From the NCBI RefSeq assembly GCF_030403505.1, contig NZ_JAUEMJ010000005.1, positions 263,504 through 327,503 on the forward strand: a stretch of 64,000 nucleotides of DNA. Reading direction: 5' to 3'. Below are positions 26,095 to 34,025 of the stretch, piece after piece (position 1 is the stretch's first letter; every line of letters begins with the position of its first letter). This DNA comes from Glycomyces tritici. Lineage in GTDB: Bacteria > Actinomycetota > Actinomycetes > Mycobacteriales > Micromonosporaceae. The position numbers and the translations under genes were made by a program. Under the pieces are notes generated by a model that ran no database searches, was not told where the DNA came from, and worked only from the letters and a program-made list of their open reading frames with translations.

Positions 26095-27024
26095 TTGCCG
26101 GTCGACGAGTACTTCACCACGATGTTCCGAGGCCTCGAGCAGGCCACCGCACCAGGCGAGACCGAAGCGGCGAAAGACGCGCTCGCACAGGCCTACATGC
26201 GCGAGTACATCGGTGACGCCCTCGCCTGGGACGCCGCCGGCGTCGCGATCGAGGACACCGTGATCGAAGGCTCGCACGGCCCGATCCCGCTGCGCCTCTA
26301 CCGCCCCGAATGCGAGCTCGCCGGCTCGGTGCTCTGGTGCCACGGCGGCGGCTTCAAGTACGGCGACCTCGACATGTTCGAAGCCCACGTCGTGAGCATC
26401 GAGCTCGCCCGCCGCGCGGGCGTCGCGGTCGCCTCGGTGGACTACCGGCTCGCCGACGACACGGTCAAGTACCCCGTGCCCAGCGACGACGTGCTCGTCG
26501 CCTGGGACTGGTGGTGCGAGCAGCCGCTGCCCCAAGGCGCCCCGATCGGCCTCGGCGGCGCCAGCGCCGGTGCGGCGCTGGCGCTGACGACCGCGCTGCG
26601 CACCAGGGACCTCGGCGGCCGCCCCGCCGACGTGCTGCTCCTCGCCTATCCCTTCGCGCACTATCCGAACCCGGCCCTGAGCCCGGCGCTGAGCGCTGAG
26701 ATGGCGGCCCTCCCGTTCCGCTTCGAGGCCGAAGGGGTCGAGGGGATGGTCCGCAACTACGTGGGCCGCATCAGCGACATCCCGCCGAACGCGCTCCCGG
26801 GGGCGGCCCGGCTCGACGGCCTGCCGCCCACCCGCCTCGTCGTCTCGGAGTACGACGACCTGCGCGCCTCGGCCGACCTGCTGGAGCGCCAGCTGCGCGA
26901 GGTCGGCGTCCCGGTCGAGTCCTACGTGGCCCTGGGCATGACGCACGGCCACCTGAACCACGCGCCGAGCCTCCCGGAGGTCTCGCACTCCCTCGACTTC
27001 TTCGTGAAGGGCCTCCAGGCCTGA
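26095..27024 (+). CDS. HSL-family alpha/beta esterase
   Basis: 309 aa from a TTG preceded by a strong GAGGAGG site. Hormone-sensitive-lipase group: oxyanion HGGG in WCHGGGFKYGD (about 83-86), nucleophile in GGASAGAAL, acid in VSEYDDLRASADLLERQL and His in GMTHGHLN. Members hydrolyse short acyl esters. It follows the DUF89 gene by 29 bp on the same strand and may be in its operon. 27025-27292 contains GC-rich non-coding sequence without a gene I recognise. Confidence 0.87.
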   Translation: MPVDEYFTTMFRGLEQATAPGETEAAKDALAQAYMREYIGDALAWDAAGVAIEDTVIEGSHGPIPLRLYRPECELAGSVLWCHGGGFKYGDLDMFEAHVVSIELARRAGVAVASVDYRLADDTVKYPVPSDDVLVAWDWWCEQPLPQGAPIGLGGASAGAALALTTALRTRDLGGRPADVLLLAYPFAHYPNPALSPALSAEMAALPFRFEAEGVEGMVRNYVGRISDIPPNALPGAARLDGLPPTRLVVSEYDDLRASADLLERQLREVGVPVESYVALGMTHGHLNHAPSLPEVSHSLDFFVKGLQA

Positions 27025-27292
27025 CACGACCCGACTCCTGACGACGGGCCCGCCCGCCCTCCCGCAGCGCGGGCGCGCCTGCCCTCCGCCGACCGCTTCG
27101 ACCCGATCCACCTGCGGTGGCGCCTGATCCGTGGCATGGTGGGTACCGGCGACACCGGTCGCCGTGCGCTCCCACGGTCGGCGGATCCCGCCCGGCGGCG
27201 CCGGTGATCTGGTCCACCGCAGGCATACACCCGGCCCGGCTGGGTAGCCGAGCGGGACGAAGGACCGGCCGCCTTGGAGGGAGTGGGACGTT

Positions 27293-27397
27293 ATGGCTTC
27301 GCGCATCGAGGACCATGAGCGGATGCTCCCTGCCGGCGTGCCGTGCGGCCCGCGCACGAGCTCGATGAGAGGGAGTGGACCGCCATGCGCGCGTTGA
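27293..27397 (+). CDS. Possible 34-aa leader peptide ORF before the glucose dehydrogenase gene
   Basis: ATG at 27293 preceded by GGAGGG at about 12 nt; the product starts MASRIEDHERMLPAGV and ends with a TGA 13 nt inside the next gene. Its stop overlaps the start of the dehydrogenase, which could couple translation. It is too short to judge by composition and may be fortuitous. Confidence 0.25.
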   Translation: MASRIEDHERMLPAGVPCGPRTSSMRGSGPPCAR

Positions 27398-28440
27398 CCT
27401 TCGCCCCTGGGAAGCAGGGCACTCTGGAGCTCGCCGAGATCGACGACCCCGAGCCGGGGGAGGGCGGGCTGCTCGTCGAGGGCCTCGCACTCGGCGTGTG
27501 CGGCACCGACAAGGAGCTCGCGAACGGCGAGTACGGCTGGGCGCCCGAGGGCGCCGACCGGATGGTCATCGGGCACGAGTCGCTCGGCCGCGTCAAGACC
27601 GCTCCTTCGGGCAGCGGCTTCGCGCCGGGGGACCTGGTGGTCGGCGTGGTGCGCCGCCCCGACCCGGAGCCGTGCGGCGCGTGCGCCCGCGGCCAGTTCG
27701 ACTCGTGCCGCAACGGCGACTACACCGAGCGCGGCATCAAGCAGCTCGACGGGTACGGCAGCGAGCTGTGGACCGTCGAGGCCGAGTACGCCGTCAAGCT
27801 CGACCCGGAGCTGTCCGATGTGGGCGTGCTGCTGGAGCCGATGAGCGTGCTCGCCAAGGCCTGGGACCAGATCGACCGGATCGGTTCCCGCGCGTGGTTC
27901 GAGCCGAAGTCGGTCCTCGTCACCGGGGCGGGCCCGATCGGGTTGCTCGCCGCGCTGATCGGGGCGCGGCGCGGACTCGAGGTTCACGTCTACGACCATA
28001 ACGACCACGGGCCCAAGCCCAAGCTCGTCGCCGACCTCGGCGCGGCCTACCACTACGAGAGCATGGCCGCCGCGGTCGCCGCGGCCAAGCCGGACATCGT
28101 CATCGAGGCCACCGGTGTCGCCGAGCTCGTGTTCGACGCGATCAGCGCCACGGGCGCCTTCGGGATCACCTGCCTCACGGGCGTGTCGGCCGCGGGCCGG
28201 ACGGCCGACGTCGACGCGGGCGGCGTGAACCGGCAGATCGTGCTGGAGAACGACGTGGTCTTCGGTACGGTCAACGCCAATCTGGACCACTATGCGGAGG
28301 CGGCCCGGCAGCTCGCCGAGGCCGATCGCGACTGGCTCCGCCGCATCATCACCCGCCGCGTGCCGTTGAGCCGGTTTGAAGAGGCCTTCCGCGGTGAACC
28401 CGACGACGTGAAAGTCGTCATCGACCTCACTGGGGGGTAA
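27385..28440 (+). CDS. Glucose 1-dehydrogenase-type zinc alcohol dehydrogenase
   Basis: 351 aa from the ATG at 27385, behind GAGAGGGAG. Medium-chain dehydrogenase of the glucose dehydrogenase subgroup: catalytic zinc motif GVCGTDKELANGEYG and GHESLGRV, structural-zinc-type CGACARGQFDSCRNGDY, LEPMSVLAKAWDQI, then VLVTGAGPIGLLAALIGARRGLEVHVYD. The Tyr/Asp after strand 2 (YDHN) resembles GDH enzymes that take NADP. Reaction: beta-D-glucose to gluconolactone, probably; other aldoses are possible. Confidence 0.85.
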   Translation: MRALTFAPGKQGTLELAEIDDPEPGEGGLLVEGLALGVCGTDKELANGEYGWAPEGADRMVIGHESLGRVKTAPSGSGFAPGDLVVGVVRRPDPEPCGACARGQFDSCRNGDYTERGIKQLDGYGSELWTVEAEYAVKLDPELSDVGVLLEPMSVLAKAWDQIDRIGSRAWFEPKSVLVTGAGPIGLLAALIGARRGLEVHVYDHNDHGPKPKLVADLGAAYHYESMAAAVAAAKPDIVIEATGVAELVFDAISATGAFGITCLTGVSAAGRTADVDAGGVNRQIVLENDVVFGTVNANLDHYAEAARQLAEADRDWLRRIITRRVPLSRFEEAFRGEPDDVKVVIDLTGG

Positions 28441-28445
28441 GGGAA

Positions 28446-28479
28446 AGCGGCGGCCGGGCTGGGGGGCCCGGCCGCCGCT
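28446..28479. terminator. Bidirectional terminator between convergent genes
   Basis: A perfect 14-bp stem (agcggcggccgggc 28446-28459 with its complement 28466-28479) sits 5 bp after the dehydrogenase stop and 12 bp from the stop of the convergent peptidase gene. Confidence 0.75.
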
Positions 28480-28490
28480 GCCAATCGGCG

Positions 28491-30008
28491 CTAGAAGGGG
28501 CCGGCGGTGCGCGGCACTCGCCGGTCGCTGAGCGCGTCCATCCCCGGGAAGTCCAGGTTCGGGCAGCTCAGGCCCTCTTCAGGGACGGTCCGGTTCACGA
28601 AGTAGGCGTTCACGGCGTCGTCGATGCACGCTGAGATGCCGCCGTAGACGGTGTGCCCGTAGCCCTCGTAGGTGACGAGGTGCCCGTCGGCCTGCTCGGC
28701 GGAGGCCAGCGTCCAGTCGTACACGGTCGCGGGGTCGTGCTCGTTGCCGATGAACACGATCGGCGGGGCGTGGTCGACGTCCAGCTCCTCGCGTTCGTTG
28801 GTGTGCTCGATGCCGGAGCCGACGCAGGTCAGCGCATGGTTGTCATACGGGCTCCACTCGACGTTCGGGTACTCCTCGGTCAGGCGCCGCTGGAGTTCGG
28901 CCAGCTCCTCGTAGTCCTCGATCTCCCAGCCGTAGTCCTGGCACCAGGCCGGGTAGTACAGGTGCTCCAGCTCGTCCTCCTCCTGGAGTGCGGCGAGTCC
29001 GCTGAGGGGCGTGCCGTCGCGCATGGCGACGTACGCCTCGGCGAGGCTCGGCCACGCCTGCGGGGAGTTCGCGGCGAACGTGTACTGCATGGACAGTGCG
29101 TAGAAGTCCAGCGGCTCACCGGTGTCGGGGTCGATGAGGTCCCCGGCGCGGGCCTTCGCCTTGAGGTCGCCGTAGAGCGCTCTGACGTCCTCGCCGTGAA
29201 GCGCGCACTCGGGCGCGCCCTCGCACCAGGCGGTGAACGCGGCGAAGTTCTCCTCGACCGCCGCGGTCTCGGTGCTCATGAAGTCCCACACGGTTTCGAG
29301 GCTGTGGTCCATGTTGCCGTCCAGCACCATGGTGCGGATCTTGCGCGGGTAGGCCTCGGCGTACTGCTGGCCCATGATGGTCCCGTACGAGAAGCCGAGG
29401 TAGTTCAGCTTCCCCTCGCCGAGCGCGCGGCGGATGCGTTCCATGTCCTCGACGGTCTCGAGGTTCGAGACGTGGTCGAAGAGCTTGCCGGTGCGTTCGC
29501 GGCAGTCCTCGGTGAGCGCCGCGTTGGCGTCCTCGAGGGCCTCGAACGAGTCAGGGTCGGTCGGGACGCCGACGGCGTCCACTGCGGCCACGGCGTCGAC
29601 GCCGCAGCGGACCTGCGTGCTGGTGTTGACGCCGCGCGGGTCGAAGCCGACGATGTCGAAGCGCTCGGCGGCCTCGCCGGTGAGCGGGTTGTACTGCTGG
29701 AGGTCGCCGACGCCCGAACCGCCGGGCCCGCCGGGGTCCATGAGGATCGTGCCGAGCTTCTCGTCGGGGTTCGCGGCCTGCCTGCGGGCCAGGCCGATCT
29801 CGATCTTCTCGCCGCGCGGGCGGTCGTAGTCCAGGGGGACCTCGATGGTGGCGCATTCGACCGCTTCGGCCGGGTCCGCGTCGGGACAGGGCTGCCAGTC
29901 GATGCCGTGGTGCGCCGAGCCCGCGGCGGCGGGCGCGGCGGTGAGGAGGGTGATCGCGAGGACCGCGGCCGAACCGGCCGCGGCGAGGAGGCGGGTGGTT
30001 GCTCTCAT
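28491..30008 (-). CDS. Secreted tripeptidyl aminopeptidase-like alpha/beta hydrolase
   Basis: 505 aa. Sec signal about 1-30 (AGSAAVLAITLLTAAPAAAGSA). Member of the S33 Tap/SlpD group: VPLDYDRPRGEKIEIGLARR, oxyanion DPGGPGGSGV, DIVGFDPRGVNTSTQVRC, nucleophile elbow YLGFSYGTIMG (Ser about 207), VLDGNMDHS, and a C-terminal half with the acid in NEHDPATVYDW and His in YEGYGHTVYGG. Streptomyces relatives remove N-terminal tripeptides outside the cell. Four or more Cys fit disulfides. It lies 145 bp downstream of the marR gene on the same strand. Confidence 0.9.
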   Translation of the reverse strand: MRATTRLLAAAGSAAVLAITLLTAAPAAAGSAHHGIDWQPCPDADPAEAVECATIEVPLDYDRPRGEKIEIGLARRQAANPDEKLGTILMDPGGPGGSGVGDLQQYNPLTGEAAERFDIVGFDPRGVNTSTQVRCGVDAVAAVDAVGVPTDPDSFEALEDANAALTEDCRERTGKLFDHVSNLETVEDMERIRRALGEGKLNYLGFSYGTIMGQQYAEAYPRKIRTMVLDGNMDHSLETVWDFMSTETAAVEENFAAFTAWCEGAPECALHGEDVRALYGDLKAKARAGDLIDPDTGEPLDFYALSMQYTFAANSPQAWPSLAEAYVAMRDGTPLSGLAALQEEDELEHLYYPAWCQDYGWEIEDYEELAELQRRLTEEYPNVEWSPYDNHALTCVGSGIEHTNEREELDVDHAPPIVFIGNEHDPATVYDWTLASAEQADGHLVTYEGYGHTVYGGISACIDDAVNAYFVNRTVPEEGLSCPNLDFPGMDALSDRRVPRTAGPF

Positions 30009-30153
30009 GCAGGAAGTCCTTCTGCCCGAAGTGCACCGGATCGCGGGGAGGCGACCCGGTAGTTCCTTTTGCCACTGAGAGTCTATGAAAGGTGTTGCCC
30101 CGCTGGGGATCCCGCAGGCTGTACCTTCGGTGGTCCGGTTTTCCGCAGTGCGG

Positions 30154-30633
30154 CTACCAGCAGGTGCCGCCCTGCTTGCGCTCGGCGATGCGGTCGCGGA
30201 CCCGGCCGAGGCCGTCGGCCACGGCCTTGCGCTCCTCGGGCGTGAGCACGTCGATGAGGACCTCCCGCACGGCCTCCACGTGCCCGGGCGCGGCGCGCTC
30301 GAGGGTCGCGCGGCCCTCGGGGGTGATCTCGGCGAGGACGCCGCTCTTGCTCCACTCGCATTGGCGGCGCGTGACGAGACCGGCCTTCTCCATCTGGCCG
30401 ATCTGGTAGGTCAGGCCGCTCTTGGAGTTGATGATCCGCTCGGCCAGCTCGGTCATGCGCATCGCGCCGGATTCGGCCCGGTTGAGGGTCATGAGGATCT
30501 GGTACTGGAGGTGGGAGAGGCCCATGTCCTCCTTGAGTTGCTGGTCGAGCTCGCGGTCGACGAGGGTCGCCGCCGAGATGAACGCGATCCAGGCGCTCAT
30601 CTCCTCCTCGTTCAGCCAATTCGTGTGACCCAT
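30154..30633 (-). CDS. MarR-family regulator
   Basis: 159 aa. Winged helix: AWIAFISAATLVDRELDQQLKEDMGLSHLQYQILMTLNRAE, ELAERIINSKSGLTYQIGQMEKAGLVTRRQCEWSKSGVLAEITPEGR. Two Cys (in RRQCEW and the final GGTCW) are possible redox sensors, but this is not established. The divergent gene is ribA, and two identical 12-bp palindromes lie in the gap, so ribA is the probable target. Confidence 0.9.
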   Translation of the reverse strand: MGHTNWLNEEEMSAWIAFISAATLVDRELDQQLKEDMGLSHLQYQILMTLNRAESGAMRMTELAERIINSKSGLTYQIGQMEKAGLVTRRQCEWSKSGVLAEITPEGRATLERAAPGHVEAVREVLIDVLTPEERKAVADGLGRVRDRIAERKQGGTCW

Positions 30634-30652
30634 GCCTCCAGCCTAACTCCTT

Positions 30653-30702
30653 GTTCAAATTTGAACTCAACTGTACCTTAATCAAAGCAGTTCAAATTTG
30701 AA
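30653..30702. promoter_or_regulatory. Two identical MarR operators
   Basis: TTCAAATTTGAA, a perfect palindrome, occurs at 30654-30665 and 30691-30702, spacing 37 bp centre to centre. The first is extended to GTTCAAATTTGAAC. They lie between marR and ribA and are a strong match to the AT-rich dyads bound by MarR dimers. Confidence 0.85.
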
Positions 30703-30724
30703 ACGGTCGAGCATCGGAGACGAC

Positions 30725-31357
30725 ATGGAAACCGTTCACGCGACCGCCGCGGTCCGCACCCGCGTCACGATCCCCCTCACCTTCCCCGACGGTTACGCGA
30801 CCACCGCCGAGGCCGTCACCTTCAAAGGCCTCGCGGACGGCCAGGAGCACCTCGCCCTCGTCCTGGGCCACCCCGCCCCCGGCACCGCGCCGCTCGTGCG
30901 CCTCCACTCCGAATGCCTGACGGGCGACGTCTTCGGCTCGGCCCGCTGCGACTGCGGCCCCCAGCTGCGCGAGGCCGTCGAGCGCATCAGCGAACGCGGC
31001 GGCGTCCTCCTCTACCTGAGGCAGGAGGGCCGCGGCATCGGCCTGTACAACAAGCTCGACGCGTACGCCCTGCAGGACGGCGGCCTCGACACCTACGAGG
31101 CCAACGCCGCCTTGGGCCTGCCCGAGGACGGCCGCGACTACACCGCCGCGGCCCAGATGCTCGAGGCCCTCGGCACCGGCCCGTTCGAGCTGCTCACCAA
31201 CAACCCCGACAAGGCCCGTCAGCTCCGCGACCTCGGCGCCGACGTGACCGCGACCGTCCCCACGGGCGTTTTCGCGACCGGCAGCAACGTCCGGTACCTG
31301 AGCGCCAAGGTCGAGCGCACCGGCCACACGATCGCACTGGCCGGCCTCGCCGCCTGA
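30725..31357 (+). CDS. ribA: GTP cyclohydrolase II (RibA, stand-alone)
   Basis: 210 aa from the ATG at 30725. RibA: VRLHSECLTGDVFGSARCDCG with the three zinc Cys, LLYLRQEGRGIGLYNKLDAYALQDGGLDTYEAN, and LLTNNPDKARQLRDLG. It opens the GTP imidazole ring to give the first riboflavin intermediate. Most actinomycete riboflavin operons use a RibBA fusion; this one stands alone without ribB, ribD, ribE or ribH nearby and is under an apparent MarR switch. It may be a second, inducible copy or feed another pathway from the pyrimidine intermediate. Confidence 0.92.
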   Translation: METVHATAAVRTRVTIPLTFPDGYATTAEAVTFKGLADGQEHLALVLGHPAPGTAPLVRLHSECLTGDVFGSARCDCGPQLREAVERISERGGVLLYLRQEGRGIGLYNKLDAYALQDGGLDTYEANAALGLPEDGRDYTAAAQMLEALGTGPFELLTNNPDKARQLRDLGADVTATVPTGVFATGSNVRYLSAKVERTGHTIALAGLAA

Positions 31358-31364
31358 CGAACGC

Positions 31365-31403
31365 CGAAAGGGCCCCGCATCGCGATGATGCGGGGCCCTT
31401 TCG
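31365..31403. terminator. Strong bidirectional terminator
   Basis: A perfect 17-bp stem (cgaaagggccccgcatc 31365-31381, complement 31387-31403) between the convergent ribA and arsR genes. The A-rich and T-rich stem ends make it a good intrinsic terminator in both directions. Confidence 0.85.
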
Positions 31404-31424
31404 CGTGTCTCAGCAGCCCTTGAC

Positions 31425-31778
31425 TCAGCAGCTTTTTGGTCCGGTCGCGGTCGAGAGGCCGGCCAGGGCCCGCATCGGCCCCGTGAAGGCGTCGCAGCAC
31501 AGGGCGTAGATGTTGCTGCGGCCCTTGGGGGTCACGGTGACGAGGCCGAGTTCGCGCAGCGGCGCGAGGTGGTGGGAGACGAGGGTCTGCGCGAGCCCGG
31601 TCGCCTCGGTGAGCTCGCGCACGGTGCGGTCGCGCTCGGAAAGGAGCATCACGATCGCCAGCCGGTTCTCGTCGGCGAGGGCCTTGAACTGGGGTGCGAG
31701 GTCGCGGGCGCGCTCGACGAGCTTCTCGTCGGACTCGGCGGTGACGTCGGTCAACTCGATCTCGATCAGGCGGCTCAT
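31425..31778 (-). CDS. arsR: ArsR-family metalloid sensor
   Basis: 117 aa. ArsR winged helix: LAPQFKALADENRLAIVMLLSERDRTVRELTEATGLAQTLVSHHLAPLRELGLV. The classic alpha-3 CxC is absent; instead Cys94-Cys95 (YALCCDAF) and Cys117 at the very C-terminus form a candidate As(III) site. This resembles ArsR types where the inducer site evolved near the C-terminus. It is divergent from arsO, with the palindrome at 31831 between them. Confidence 0.87.
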   Translation of the reverse strand: MSRLIEIELTDVTAESDEKLVERARDLAPQFKALADENRLAIVMLLSERDRTVRELTEATGLAQTLVSHHLAPLRELGLVTVTPKGRSNIYALCCDAFTGPMRALAGLSTATGPKSC

Positions 31779-31830
31779 GGATCAAGTAAACCACAGAACT
31801 TGCTATCAACAGCAATCGCTGGTATTAATT

Positions 31831-31844
31831 ACATCAGTTGATGT
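31831..31844. promoter_or_regulatory. ArsR operator upstream of arsO
   Basis: ACATCAGTTGATGT, a dyad with ATCA/TGAT arms, lies 37 bp before the arsO start in the 102-bp gap between divergent genes. ATCA-N-TGAT is the usual ArsR/SmtB half-site form. A second atcaac at about 31805 may be another half-site. Confidence 0.65.
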
Positions 31845-31880
31845 GATCGCGATCGGCGCGACCACTGCAAGGAGGTCACC

Positions 31881-33371
31881 ATGTCTCTCACCACCCGCCC
31901 GGCCGCCACCTGCGCCGTCATCGGGGCCGGACCGGTCGGCCTGGCCGCCGCCGCCCACCTGCTCGAACGCGGCATCACCCCGATCGTGCTCGAGGCCGGC
32001 CCCAGCGCCGGGGCGGCGATCGGCCAGTGGGGCCACGTCCGCCTCTTCTCTCCCTGGCGCTTCGACATCGACACGGCCGCAAGGCGACTCCTTGAGGGCA
32101 CCGGCTGGACCGAGCCTGACGCCGACGGCCTGCCCACCGGCGCCGAGCTCATCGGGCGGTATCTCGAGCCGCTGTCCGCCGCACTCGGCTCCCATGTCCG
32201 CTACGGCACCCGCGTCACCGGTGTGAGCCGGGTGGACGCGGACAAGACGCACACCATCGGCCGCGAAGGCCGGGCCTACCTGCTGCGCACCGTGAGCGAC
32301 GCGGGCGCATGGTCCGATGTGGTCGCCGATGCGGTGATCGACGCGTCGGGCGTCTGGGGCCGGCCCAACCCGCTCGGCGCGCACGGCCTGCCCGCCGCGG
32401 GCGAGACCGCCGACGCGTCGTGGCAGGCCGGTCCGCTCCCGGACGTCCTCGGCGCTGACCGCGCCCGCTTCGCGGGCAAGCGCACCCTCGTCGTCGGCGC
32501 GGGCCACTCGGCCGCCAACACCCTCATCGTGCTGGCCGAACTCGCCGAGACCGCACCGGGCACCCAGATCACCTGGGCCGTGCGGGGCCCGTCCGCCGCG
32601 AAGGTCTACGGCGGCGGCTCGGCCGACGCGCTACCGGCGCGCGGCACGATCGGCACCCGGCTCAAGGCCCTCGTGGAGTCGGGTGCGATCGAACTGGTCA
32701 CCGGGTTCACCATCGCCGGATTCGACACGGCCGCAGACGGATCGGTGACCGTGACCGGGAAGACCGGCAGCCTCGCCGTGGCGATCGAGGCGGACAACGT
32801 CGCCGCCGCCACCGGCTTCCGGCCCGACCTCGAACTGCTGCGCGAGGTGCGCCTGGACCTGGACGCCACTGTGGAGGCCCCGGCGAAGCTCGCCCCGCTC
32901 ATCGACCCGAACTTCCACTCCTGCGGTACGGTTCCGCCGCACGGTGAGGCCGACCTCGCCCACCCCGACGAGGGCTTCTACATCGCCGGTGTGAAGAGCT
33001 ACGGCCGCGCGCCGACCTTCCTGCTGGCCACCGGGTACGAGCAGGTGCGGTCCATCGCCGCGGCCCTCGCGGGCGACCGCGAGGCCGCCGACGCCGTCGA
33101 ATTGGAGCTGCCCGAGACCGGGGTCTGCTCCTCCAGCCGGGCACTCGACGCCACCTCGATCGCCGACGCGGGGGAGTCCGCGGGCTGCTGCGGCACCACC
33201 GCCGCCGCTGACGCCGACGCAGGGTGCGGCACGAGCGCCGACTCCGGTTGCGGCACTGCGCAACCCGAGCCGGTCACCGTCGGCGCCCGGGGGCTCGCCA
33301 CGGGAGTCCTCCACGGCCGCGCGGGGGAGCGGGTCGAGTTGCCCCAGCTGCAGTCGGGCTGCTGCGGCTGA
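31881..33371 (+). CDS. arsO: ArsO-like flavin-containing monooxygenase with Cys-rich tail
   Basis: 496 aa, AGGAGG-type ribosome site. FAD motif CAVIGAGPVGLAAAAHLLERG (about 11-31, shown as its first and last residues), QWGHVRLFSPWRFDID, second dinucleotide motif TLVVGAGHSAANTLIVLAEL (about 203-222) and the FAD-closing ATGFRPDLELL. This is the layout of the ArsO flavin monooxygenase group seen in actinobacterial ars islands. The last about 80 residues are unlike a normal FMO: low complexity with seven Cys (VCSS, GCCG, GCGT twice, final SGCCG), a probable metalloid-binding extension. Reaction on arsenicals is not settled. Confidence 0.85.
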   Translation: MSLTTRPAATCAVIGAGPVGLAAAAHLLERGITPIVLEAGPSAGAAIGQWGHVRLFSPWRFDIDTAARRLLEGTGWTEPDADGLPTGAELIGRYLEPLSAALGSHVRYGTRVTGVSRVDADKTHTIGREGRAYLLRTVSDAGAWSDVVADAVIDASGVWGRPNPLGAHGLPAAGETADASWQAGPLPDVLGADRARFAGKRTLVVGAGHSAANTLIVLAELAETAPGTQITWAVRGPSAAKVYGGGSADALPARGTIGTRLKALVESGAIELVTGFTIAGFDTAADGSVTVTGKTGSLAVAIEADNVAAATGFRPDLELLREVRLDLDATVEAPAKLAPLIDPNFHSCGTVPPHGEADLAHPDEGFYIAGVKSYGRAPTFLLATGYEQVRSIAAALAGDREAADAVELELPETGVCSSSRALDATSIADAGESAGCCGTTAAADADAGCGTSADSGCGTAQPEPVTVGARGLATGVLHGRAGERVELPQLQSGCCG

Positions 33372-33392
33372 CCCGCCTGTTAGCTTGGCGGG

Positions 33393-33902
33393 ATGAAGCG
33401 CGTGCTCATCACCGGAGTATCAGGGGTCGGGAAGTCCACCGTCGTCGCGGAACTCGCGGCCCGCGGCCATGCGGCGGTGGACACCGATTACGGCGGCTAC
33501 TGCTCGCCCGGGCCCGACGTGGAGCCGCCGAAGCCGACCGCCGAGCCCGGCTGGGTCTGGAACGAGGCCCGCATCCGGCGACTGCTCGACAGTGCCAGCA
33601 GGGACGACGCGGAGGGCGAGGCGCTGTTCGTGAGCGGCTGCGTCGAGAACCAGGGCCGCTTCCGCGCCGACTTCGACCGCGTCGTCCTCCTCAGCGCCGC
33701 ACCGGCGGTCGTGCGGCGCAGGCTCCTGGCGCGCACCGGCAACGACTACGGGAAGCACCCCGGCCAGCTGGAGCGCGCACTGCGCGACCAGGCCGAGGTC
33801 GAACCGCTCCTGCGCGCAGGGGCGACCCTGGAGATCGACACCGACGCGCCCCTGGACGCCGTGATGACGCGGCTCCTGCAACACGCCCTCGGCTGCCCGT
33901 AG
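33393..33902 (+). CDS. P-loop nucleotide kinase-like protein
   Basis: 169 aa. Walker A GVSGVGKST (about 8-16), DTDYGGY in the place of the DxD of shikimate/gluconate kinase-like folds, FVSGCVENQGRF, VVLLSAAPAVVRRRLLARTGNDYGKHPGQL (lid with Arg-rich stretch) and LEIDTDAPLDAVMTRLL. Related small ATPases are annotated AAA_18-type or as unknown kinases. It follows arsO by 21 bp and could be in that operon; no arsenic role is known. Confidence 0.7.
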   Translation: MKRVLITGVSGVGKSTVVAELAARGHAAVDTDYGGYCSPGPDVEPPKPTAEPGWVWNEARIRRLLDSASRDDAEGEALFVSGCVENQGRFRADFDRVVLLSAAPAVVRRRLLARTGNDYGKHPGQLERALRDQAEVEPLLRAGATLEIDTDAPLDAVMTRLLQHALGCP

Positions 33903-34025
33903 GAGACGGTTTCACTAGTTGCATTTCCAAAGGTAAACCGCCCTACCAGGGGCAATATTGTCCAATGTCAACGCCCGGCGGGCGGCCGGGACCGGTCCCG
34001 CCCTGACCTGGATAGCCTCAAGCTC

